Below, in pieces: positions 1 to 10,700 of a stretch of 64,000 nt of DNA. This stretch comes from Telmatactis stephensoni (taxonomy: Eukaryota > Cnidaria > Anthozoa > Actiniaria > Isophelliidae). The position numbers were made by a program, and so were the translations under genes. The stretch is from positions 186,001 through 250,000 of the forward strand of contig JALIZF010001372.1 of NCBI GenBank assembly GCA_029948255.1. Reading direction: 5' to 3'. Numbering within the stretch: position 1 is the stretch's first letter; the number at the start of each line of letters is the position of its first letter. Below the pieces are notes generated by a model, which did not search any database, was not told the DNA's origin, and was given only the letters and a program-made list of their open reading frames with translations.

Positions 1-438
1 ATAAATTTATATCAAAATGTTTGCATTTTTAAAGCCCCAGGATATCAATTATATTGTGAGGCCTTTGAATGTAAATATATAGGGTGTGGAAGTTTTGTTT
101 ACTTGATCATAATACTCACACAAAGACAAATTGCAAATGGCATGTCATGAATGAAGGTGTGTGACAGTGAAATGAGACATTTGATCTCTGTTGTAATGCA
201 ATTGTTTTTATGTGGTTAACCAGTGTAGTTGTCAACATATTTTAATAATCACTGGAGCAGGTTAAAATAATATTCATGGGAAATATATTTTATCTTTCAA
301 ATCTTGCCAAAAAGAAATGGTCAATTTTTTACTAAGAGGCAGCTATTAAGATGGCTTGATGGCTACTGTAGTCTGCTATCTGCAGGATAAAGATGTTTAA
401 TTACATTTATTTATCATTTTGACTGCTTTATTTTTAAG

Positions 439-3313
439 ATATGAAGATCCCTACAGGAACTAAGGTTCTATCTGATGAAATGATTGCTGTAATTGTTGGT
501 GGAGCTGCTCTTCTACTAATGATCATTGTCGTTCTTGCAATCATGTGCAAAAGATTCAGATCAGGTAAAACCATTTTGCATTGCATTTTTATTTTATTGT
601 TTTATTTTTGTCATAAATGTTAAGATCTTAGAAATTAATTTTAACTCAACAGTCATAGCCAGCTGAGTCGTAATGTGAATTCTTTTTGTATGCCACAAAT
701 TTGCTGTCAGTTCTCTACAGCACATGCTCAGTTGAGAGGATCAAAATACCTTCTGAGTACTAACTCAAAAGAGTATCTTGTTTTTAATCATCTCTGTTAA
801 TTCATGCAATTTATTGTATTGTATTGTTCTTAGGTAAGACATGAAGTATCAGCTACAGTGTACCTGCAGCCTTTATTCATCCATAAATTACTATAAAAGT
901 TCTTTATGAGTTTTCTCAGCCTCATGTGTAGTGCAGTGTAGATAGTAGATTGTACCTGTAAATAAGTAGCAAGAATGTAAATATGTAAATATACCTTAAT
1001 AATTTATGATTTAAAATAAAAAATAAATAAAATTGACAAGTGTCATTTATATATTGCTACAGATAAACAAGAAAATGAAGCAACTGCCAAAACTTCAGGG
1101 TAACTATTGTTGTGCACTATTTACCCTTAAAATGGAAAACCCTCACCCCCTAGCCACACCCATATATGTTCCAACATTTTTGCCTATGATGTCACTGTTT
1201 CTTTGACCTTTGACCTTTTCTTTCATACAGAAAAAACAGTAAAGAAATGCCAGAATCCCACATAGGACCTGGTATCTATGGCAGTGATGTGGTAAGTAAA
1301 CACACCTTCACATAAGGTGACAATTGATTCCCTAGAGGGTTTGATGTGATCACTCATCAATGTCTTTCCTGTTATTCAGAGTATTGATGGAGGAACCTTT
1401 GCCAAGAAGTCAAGGTATTACTTCAATGATAGGGTCATATTTAGATCTCTTGTGGTGTTACCTCCCTTAGACAACCACCCCTGACTTGACATTGTGGATG
1501 GTTGCTTGTAGTAGATTCAACTGTTTATTTATTTATATGTATTTATTTTTGTTTTTATGTTATTTATTTATATACATGTATTTATTTATTTATTTAATAT
1601 TTATAATTTATTTATTTGTTTGTTTGTTTGTTTATAAATTAATTTATTATTCATTCATATATTATTTATTTATTTATTTGATCATTCATTCATTTATTTA
1701 GTTTGCTTGTTTGTTTGCTTATTTGTTTATTATTCAATTTTTACATGATTTTCAGCTAACATTATGTTTATTAACAATTCTTATTTTGTACTCTTCTATA
1801 CCAAACATCTCTCAATGTTCCAACAAAGGGACTTTGTCTATAGCAGCCATTTGAATATTTCATGCTCATAATAGCTATTAATATCAACAAAAAAACTTGC
1901 ATTGTCTCCAGAAACATTGACTTGTCGCAAGCATACATAGGACCTGGCATATATGGAAGTGAAACAGTGAGTGTTTAATATTACTCTCTGGTAGATATAG
2001 AGAACAAGAAAAGCAAGCTTAAGAATACAAGTATTTCTCTAAGTTGTTCTCTTGTTTTTCGAGTTCCCTACATCTTCCAAAGGAGTCGGTTGTACAAAGC
2101 CTGGATAAGTTATCCACCAGATAAGAGCTATAAATTAGAGCAGATTTCGTATGAGTGTGAAACGGACCGCGTCGTGCCGTAACCGTGTCAGTGCCGTGAT
2201 GTCTATAAAAACATTCGAAATTTCTGCCGTAACCGTGCTGTGACCGTACGGTGCTGTTTTCACAGTCATACGAAATCTGCTCTATATCCACTGAATAAGG
2301 ATTTATCCGGTGGATAACTTATCCAGGCTTCGTACAACCGGCTCCAGGGTGTTAAAATCACGGTACAAGGACATAAGCAATTGTTTTACTTTTATATAAT
2401 ATTTTCGATTTTAGTGCGAGCAATGTCTCTGTCCTTTAATAAGGCAAACACGATATCCTGCCAATCCGCGCTCGCGTGTTTATACACCTGTTTCACAAAA
2501 GGTTGTCGGACGAGAGACCTAAAGCACACGCGACTAGACCGAAAGGGAGCATGGGTAGATGCAAAACGTAACTCATTTTTCGGCTTCGGTATTGATTTTA
2601 GACATCAAAAAATGAAATTCTGTGTTGTATAAGGGTATAGCAAGCCTCAGTGATGTGGATGTCGTCTTGATATTTGTGTGGTTTTATTGGTTAAATAATT
2701 TCTTCCCGTACTCCCTTTCGAGTGAGTCGCGTATGCTTTGGGTCTTTGGTCCGACAACGTTTTTTGAAATAGGTGTATCTCATTGTATGATGCAAAACAT
2801 CAATTAAACCGTATTGGTTATTATTTCAGAACATCCCCCAATCAAATGGAAGCTACGCACATCAGGATAAATCAATCATCTATGGCAGCAATGAAGTGAG
2901 TACAACTATGGAATGAAATTAAGACTTACTCACAGGGGTAAAGGGAGTGGTGGGGTAGGGGTGCTTAACCCCCTTTATACATGCACTACATACATGCTAT
3001 TACATCTGCATCTACATTTATTTAGTCGGTAAAGTCATTGACATGGCACCAACTAAAAATAAAAAATAAATATTAATATACATTTATGCATCTCTTAGGG
3101 AATGTGGTTTTCAAACTGTGTTGAAACTATTTATGAAATTTGGTTACATTTGCTTGGTTATAGTGGCACTTTGATTGACATCATTTATTTTATTCTTTAT
3201 TTTTTTATTTTTTCAAGAATACAGCTCAAGCAAATGGCAAATACACGCCTCACGAACCCAAACTGTACCGCCTTAATGGACTATCCAATGGTACTGTGGA
3301 CACACAGTCATAA
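439..3313 (+). CDS. Gene A (5' part outside window): membrane and cytoplasmic exons of an Ig-type receptor
   Basis: Seven exons can be joined in frame: 439-564, 1063-1099, 1231-1291, 1380-1414, 1912-1966, 2830-2895 and 3218-3313 (stop TAA). All junctions are GT-AG. The first exon carries a juxtamembrane stretch and a hydrophobic helix (core IAVIVGGAALLLMIIVVLAI) followed by a basic stop-transfer KRF. The remaining exons encode a soluble tail of about 115 residues. It contains two GPGIYGS motifs and one IIYGS motif, each just before a phase-0 exon end, so the tail seems to have grown by exon duplication. The gene is clearly homologous to the minus-strand gene at 41686-47710, whose upstream exons encode two Ig domains, so A probably begins with Ig domains left of the window. 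Role inferred: cell-surface receptor with phosphorylatable tyrosines. The exon structure is well supported; the function is not. Confidence 0.8.
1115..1530 (+). repeat. High-identity inverted duplicate of about 43290-42890
   Basis: This stretch covers two tail exons of gene A and the introns around them. It matches the reverse complement of about 42890-43290 in gene E almost base for base, in introns as well as exons. The exon at 1231-1291 is identical to 43134-43194. Upstream of the tract the two genes are visibly more diverged (exon 1063-1099 versus 43377-43413). On the right the match fades in a TTTA-type microsatellite. Confidence 0.8.
1518..1745 (+). repeat. TTTA/TTTG-rich microsatellite
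   Basis: A degenerate run of TTTA and TTTG units in an intron of gene A. A related AAAT/AAAC run lies at 42780-42900 in the inverted paralogue. Confidence 0.85.
1998..2495. mobile_element. Hairpin element, split by a second hairpin element (nested MITEs)
   Basis: The outer parts (about 1998-2081 and 2346-2495) resemble the element at 21700-21999 and 38097-38395. Shared landmarks are the AAAAGCAAGCTTA motif, the TCGAG-CTACATCTTCCA motif, GACATAAGCAATTGTTTTA and GCGAGCAATGTCTCTGTCC. The interior at 2082-2345 is a different hairpin whose ends are GGAGTCGGTTGTACAAAGCC and its near-perfect reverse complement. A second pair of inner arms begins at the GCAGATTTCGTATGAG motif. No coding capacity is seen, so these look like non-autonomous elements. 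Confidence 0.7.
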
Positions 3314-3368
3314 ACTACTCCAAAATATTTCTCACCTTCCCTGTCTTATCTGACAGACTAAGAAGAGA

Positions 3369-3374
3369 ATAAAA
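3369..3374 (+). terminator. Candidate poly(A) signal of gene A
   Basis: An AATAAA hexamer lies 56 bases after the TAA stop of gene A. No transcript evidence is available, so the actual cleavage point is unknown. Confidence 0.5.
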
Positions 3375-4458
3375 GCCCCTTACTACCAAAAGGCTCACCC
3401 GCGGGGCTGGTTTATTAAAGTCTGATCCATTTAGAACACGCCTCGTGTGAACACAGCCTTAGTGGAACAATAACAGCTCAATTAGCCTGTCTACATGTTG
3501 TTGGATGATGCTTTTATTAATCACCATAAAAATAGTCCAGTTTGTTTTTAGCTTCAAGACATGGCGGCTGGTCCGGAATGTAAACACTTAAACTATTTAT
3601 ATACTCGCTGTTAGACGAAATAATTAAAGAACGTTACTTAGAGGAAAAAAGTTCAATAATGTTAATATTGTTACTTGTGAATAGAAAGTACAGTAAAATG
3701 ATATTTATTGCATCAATAATGACTTGTCATTAGTTATATAACATAGGTTTAGTAAAATTTGTAACGTTGCGTGCCAGCACCAGTAGCATCTTTAAGAGTC
3801 AGTCAATAAATTGTCTATATGTTTAGCATATGTGGGCGAAAACTAACTTTTGGTATTTACACAAGGGTTGAGCAATGTAATCATAATGTTTTTACAGATG
3901 GATAATCTTTTTTGTGTTAAAAATAGAATCCATCAAATGTGAGAGCTGAACTAACTAATTTTGTCAGAATACAGAGTTTTAAAAGTGTTTAGCCTATGCA
4001 TGTGGCTACAAAAGCCCAATTTACAAAGCAACCCTTTTATAGCTCGGCACCCCCAAATCTTGGCACGCGAACCGACTATTTTGGGTACGGCACCCCTATC
4101 TGGCCAACAAATTTTCAGTTCACAAGATGATAATTACCGGTGCCGTGTCAGTGGCGATGCCGTGCCATTACAAGGTTGTCGTGTTTAATCGGTTAAAGCC
4201 ATTGAAATGTTTTATTTCCATTGTTGGTACGAACAATAGACGTATATGACGTTTCAGGGCAAGGCTTGATGTATTGAAAAAAATAGAAATAATGTAATGA
4301 CGTAAAGCGACCAATTGCTGAGGTAGAAAGAAGGACAATGTCTAAAACTCAAAAGTGAACTGAAGAAAATTAATAATAAGGAAAGAAAAATATTGCAGAA
4401 GATTGTTGAGAAAAATGAATTCGATACCACTAACCTTTTTCTTGGTTTTCTTAGATAT
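3375..4458. other. Intergenic stretch between genes A and C
   Basis: No convincing gene is seen. A repeat at about 4036-4195, rich in GGCAC and GTGCC motifs, is related in opposite orientation to 27478-27645; both carry a core resembling CAACAAATTT-CAGTTCACA-GATGAT. The rest looks like unremarkable AT-rich DNA. Confidence 0.5.
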
Positions 4459-4459
4459 T

Positions 4460-4558
4460 CGCACTGTAGATATCACCCGGGTTACGTCACATATGACGAC
4501 AGCTATAAATATGTTACCCTTGGTTACGTCATCTAATAGCGGAAGTCACTACAGTGCG
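4460..4558 (+). promoter_or_regulatory. Candidate promoter region of gene C
   Basis: A TATAAATA box at 4504-4511 lies about 190 bases before the ATG of gene C and is flanked by two TTACGTCA motifs (CREB/ATF-like half-palindromes, about 4482 and 4524). The segment is bounded by a 10-base inverted repeat, CGCACTGTAG at 4460 and CTACAGTGCG ending at 4558. It could therefore instead be a small hairpin element. The promoter role is inferred from position and motifs only. Confidence 0.35.
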
Positions 4559-4700
4559 TGAAAACAATACGTCTCCCTTGAGGCTGGCTTTATATTTGCA
4601 TATTTCAACATTGATGACAGATTGAGACCCTAGTTTCAAAACAATACTTTCAGAAGATAAAGTTAGTCAAAAAAGATAGAGAACTCGCCGGTAATCAGCA

Positions 4701-7700
4701 ATGAAAATCGCTAGTTTCTTCACGTTAATGTTTATAATCGATTGCCAAGGTAAGTCATAACTTATTAGTAGTTACACACCATGCAGGTTTTGATCTTCGC
4801 TAAAATGAACATCGAGTGAACCCTGATTCAGCAAGATTCACTTGTAATTTTTATGATAAAGTTTATCAAAACTGGTCAGTGTTCGCTTTTGATCGTCATT
4901 GTGCAGTAATAGTTATATAATTACACTCAATGTTAATTATTTAACCAATGCACTATATATTTTACGAGTGAGCAACTCACTATCAAACTAGATTTTAAGT
5001 CGTCGTTGTGATCAGCATGTAGACGACTAACATAAAATCACTCAACATTTTTTTTGTTACAATATGAAACACATGAATCGAAAGATCTTAGCAATCATTC
5101 TATTTAAACTCTATCGTTTGATGTCAATCACTCCAAGATGAAATATGTCCACTTTAGACAAGTTTTTATTACTGTTGGGAATACTTCTAGATACGTCGAA
5201 ACATAGGAGAAGGTCAATTAGTGTCGTTACAGATATATGACATAATTCACCAACTACTGGACATCATGTGCAACACAATATCACTTGAATTATTAGAGTA
5301 AAGCGTAAATGTACAGGAAATGTAGTATAATATTTATTTATATTGGGTGGGTGTTTTGGGAACTACAATGCTAATCTCTGAAGTGCATTCCTGTTCTGTT
5401 CCCGTCGTTAAATAACAGTTCTTGTTGAATGACAACGGTTAACCAATATTTCCTTCCCGTACAAAGATTGCCAAGTATGCAAATATAATTATACTTCGTA
5501 AATGGATTTGTTTCAAGAAAGTTTTTAATCCTCAAACATTCTTTGTCAGTTTGAGTTTTTATCCAATCATATTAGTAAAGTATATTACTTTTTATGGAGA
5601 AATATTGGCTACTTAAAACAGAAACTTTATTTAAAATACCTGGTACGCAGTGACCTGGGATTTCACGATAATTAACAATAACAAAAGAATCCACTCTCTT
5701 GGTCAACAAAAGGCTTAGACCTGGCTTAGGCTAACAGAGAAGCCGGAGCGGTTTGCAAGTTTCCAAGAGAAATTTGTTCGTTTTGTTTATTTGTAAATGT
5801 GAGGGCGTTGACTGTATTGTCAGTTTTAGGAGAACAAGTTGCCATAAAGAAAACTCAACTTTGAAAAAGAGAACTCTGATAGAGCGCTTTTCGTACGAGT
5901 ATGAACCGCGCCGTGCTTTCGTGCTGTAACTAGAACTGCTCTTCCATATATACTGTAGTGCATATACCCCAGCTGGCTTCGGAAATTCTACTGATTCGCT
6001 TTTTTGATAGTTCAAGCACTACGAATGCGGAATGAGACGATAAATCGTTGCAATTAATCCAGAATTACATGCAGATATAACATGACATCATTGTTCGCTA
6101 TATAGTTATATATAGACTGATAACGTTAATCATACCAGGGAAAAAGCTGACAATTTGTATCATATTTTGCAGTCAATAGTCTTACATGGACTACACACAG
6201 ACCTACAGAAATCACAGACCCTGGTGGTAACATAACTCTTCGATGGACTTACACTTTAACTTCAGAGGAACAAAAACTAGCGTCTTTTTATTCACTAATT
6301 CTTCTCGAAAAAGAACAACATCTTTACAGCAATGACTGGTTAACTTTGGTTGTTAAATTACCAGAACTAGGATTTTCCAAAGTTGTATCAAATACTAATG
6401 AACTAAGACTTATTGACGGTCAGGGGGTAGGGTTAGTATATTATAATGTGACTGACAGAGAGGAGACAAGATACAGATGTACGTTTATTAGTGGGTTTTC
6501 GTCTGAAAGGAGCATTATCGTCCCAGATATTAAAGGTGAGTGTAACCACGTGTAACACCCTCCCATTAGAAACAACTCCATCCTTACTGAAGCTGTGTTT
6601 ACGTGATTACCTCAAAAAGGCCGGGACACGATACAACTGCAACGTTGCAAGACGTTGCGCGCAACACAGTTGCACCCTGTGTCCACCTCTGCAACTTTCT
6701 GTGCAACGGTGTGCACAGCTAATACAGGGGTCGACACACCACAATGCAACCCTGTGTGCTGCGTGGAAAGTCACAAGAAAAGTTGCACTGTGCTCCCGGG
6801 CCTTGCCTTCCTTTCCCACAAAGAAAGGTATATTATTGTTTGATAAGATTTCTTGGCATGTTGCTGCTTGCAACAAACTAAATTAATGCCATGTCCGCGC
6901 CCATAGGTTACTGACAGCATTTATTTTACAACAACAAGTATGATACATCTATGACAATGCCATCTTTGAATCAAAATTAAAGCACTACTAGCAGTCATAT
7001 TAACTACCTTTTTCTCCTTTTACGATTTTAGATAAACCACTAAAAGCAAGAATAGTTGGACCATCGTCATATTATGGTCGTATTGAAGTATATCACAATG
7101 GTTATTGGGGAACAATATGTAATAATAAATGGGACATCAATGCTGCTAACGTAGCATGTCGAATGATGGGTTTTGACGGCGCTAAGAGAGCTTCCTGTGT
7201 TGGTGCATGCACAGAAGGGACTGGTCCTGTATGGTTAAGTAATCTTGGTTGTACTGGAAATGAGAAGTCTTTAGATGAATGTAGTCATGATGACTGGGGG
7301 AACAATGAGTGTACACATTCCATGGATGCTGGCTTGGAATGTTACTACCTACCTACAACTAAACCTACTACAACACCAACTCTATCAACTACAACACAGT
7401 CAACTACACCAACAATACCTGGTAAGTTCTTTAATTTACATTTCCCTTGTTACCAGACAACAATAATGTGACTCCAGTATTCGCTTGTGTTTATAGTTCG
7501 ACTAAGAGGTCGCAATAGCTCAAACTTCGGTAGGATAGAGGTATACCACAATGGTGAATGGGGTACAATTTGCGATGATGGCTGGGACAATAAAGATGCC
7601 ATAGTTGTGTGTCGTATGCTGGGGTATACCCGCGTTAATTCTACGGGCACAGTTGAGTCGTCTTTGATAGGACAAGGTAGAATTCTAATGGATGGAGTTC

Positions 7701-10700
7701 AATGTCTTGGTAATGAGACATCAATAAAGGATTGTAGATTTAATGGATGGGGTGTCACTGATTGTGGACACAAGGAAGATGTTTGGGTTCGTTGTACCAA
7801 TATGTCGACAACAACAGCAGCACCGTCCACCACGCAAGTACCAACAACCCCAACGCAAACTACAACGACAGCACCACCGTCTATTACGCAAGTACCAACA
7901 ACCACAACGCAAACTACAACGACAGCACCACCGTCTACTACGCAAGTACCAACAACCTCAACGCAAACTACAACGACAGCACCAACGTCTACTACGCAAG
8001 TACCAACAACCTCAACGCAAACTACAACGACAGCTCCAAAGCCACTCCCAGGTATTTACATGCCACTATTGACACTATACTAGAGATTAGGGAAATTTAA
8101 AACTGATAAAAATTGATATGTTTATAGATATGTTTATAGATCACCTCTAGGACAGTCACCACATTAATTATCTGAATGAACCTGACAAGAACCCACCAAA
8201 GAAGATGTCAAACTGAAAAGACAAATGAAATTTTATTAGATGCCACCAAAAATACTAAGATATTTGACTTCCTTAAATAATCTAATATCTTGACTTTGCA
8301 GAAGTTCGTTTAGCTGGATTCAATCGTTCAGATATTGGCCGTCTCGAAGTGTATTACAATGGTACATGGGGTACAGTGTGTGATGATTCCTGGGACAACA
8401 ACGATGCTCTTGTAGTTTGTCGAATGTTAGGATATCAACTGGTTCAACGAACTGGCAGTGTTATAGCTGCACTTCAAGGTAGTGGTAAAATCTGGATGGA
8501 CGAAGTCAAGTGTAATGGAACAGAACGTTCACTAAAGAACTGTCCATTTGATGGGTGGGGTAAAACTGACTGTGGACATAATGAAGATGTTTTGGTATGG
8601 TGCAAAAATCCACCAACTACTTTGCCCACTACTATTCCACCAAGTACTACTGTATCTACCAGTACAGCAGCTGCTACAAGTACTACAACTGCGCCTACAA
8701 CTACTTCAACAACTACTACTGCTACTCCAGCTCCTGGTAATGTTATTGATTTCTTGATTTTCGTTAATGTTGTATTCTCTAGTATGTTGTGACATTAGGT
8801 CTAGCAGAAGAAAGTACAAATCTAAGCTAATTGTGTTGTGGAAACGAGGAGTCGCTACGTGTTGCCATGTATCACTTGCTAAAGTGATTTTCTTTTCATA
8901 AATTGAAGAGTGCATACGATGTATTCAATCCATTCATACAATCGATTGCAGAAACATACATTTACAGAAACATCTAATTTATTCAGTTTATCTAATGAGA
9001 CACAATTGGTATATAAGCGCTCACAACGCCCAAAATACACTTTTTGATACCTGTGACAGTTTAGAAAGGCTAAAAATATATTTAAATGCCCGATTTAGGC
9101 AGTATTTTGGGTTTGGCATCTCATTAGATATTTGAATATTTGTATAAATGTTTACTACAAACTTTCTGCAACCGACTGTATATGCAATATACAATGAATT
9201 GCGTCAACTAGTCATTTCAGTGAACTGTATCGAGTTTGCTAAACTGTACTTCGCAGCAGTCTTACCTTAAACTAATATAACGACAACTGACACGCGAGAA
9301 AACAATCCCGTGATATTGCATGGTCTAGCTTAAAATGTAATGTTTTATTGCTTTCTTTCTAAGACTTTGCACTACTATTTTTACAGTTTTGTGTGATAAC
9401 TTTTCCATGCACTCTATCTACATTAACCACGGGCCAAAATTCATGGGCGGCATTAGAATACTTGGCAAGTTAGGTTTCATTCTAGAACTGACGGATCTAC
9501 GTGTCCGCGAATTTGGGGCATAGATGTCGACTGATTTCCGATAAAACTATAGGGCCACAAAGTAGCCGAATTTTATTTTCTCATCAAAAATGCATAATAT
9601 AACGTATCTAGTCTTTTTATATATTCACTGCCTTTTTCGAATAATTATGCGTATGAAACCAATTGCCAATCCTTCCTTTTTCACAAAATGTCTTGAGTGC
9701 ACTGCAAAAAAGGTATATAAATATTAATCAGATGACACTATCTTCGTATTGCAGAAGTTCGTTTAGCTGGATTCAATCGTTCAGATATTGGCCGTCTCGA
9801 AGTGTATTACAATGGTACATGGGGTACAGTGTGTGATGATTCCTGGGACAACAACGATGCTCTTGTAGTTTGTCGAATGTTAGGATATCAACTGGTTCAA
9901 CGAACTGGTACTGTTATAGCTGCACTTCAAGGTAGTGGTAAAATCTGGATGGACGAAGTCAAGTGTAATGGAACAGAACGTTCACTAAAGAACTGTCCAT
10001 TTGATGGGTGGGGTAAAACTGACTGTGGACATAATGAAGATGTTTTGGTATGGTGCAAAAATCCACCAACTACTTTGCCCACTACTATTCCACCAACTAC
10101 TGTTGCGATTTCTCCTGGTAAGATGATTTTATTTGTTACGGGCTACAGTCTCGGACATGCTAAACCTCTTGAAAAGCTCATTGCTGACAAAGATTTCAAA
10201 TCAAATTTAATGAAGAGAATTTCTAACATAGAGAATTATATTCACTATAACATTTATTAATATATTTGTCTTTGACTTTTCAGTACGTTTGGTTGGTGCC
10301 AACCGTTCAGATTTTGGTCGACTAGAGGTTTCCCACAATGGTACCTGGGGTACAGTATGTGATGATAGATGGGACAGCAAGGATGGTTTAGTCGTTTGTC
10401 GCATGTTAGGATTTCCTTACCACAGGCATTCTGGAGCTGTAGTAGCTGCACTTCAAGGCAGTGGTAAAATTTGGATGGATGAAGTCCAGTGTAATGGAAC
10501 TGAAAGTTCACTAATAGATTGTCCATTTGATGGGTGGGGTAAATCGGACTGTGGACATGATGAAGATGTTGGGGTGTGGTGCGCTACGTATCCAGGTTTG
10601 TGTACAGCTCTTCCACAGCAGTTGTCTTGTGAATACCGGAACTTATTCTAAGACCGAAATGCATTGTGTGACTCGTGCAATTGACAATAGTGCATTTATG

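Noticed and set aside
2019..2291. 90-codon minus-strand open frame
   Set aside because: It lies entirely in the nested hairpin elements and has no splice or domain support.
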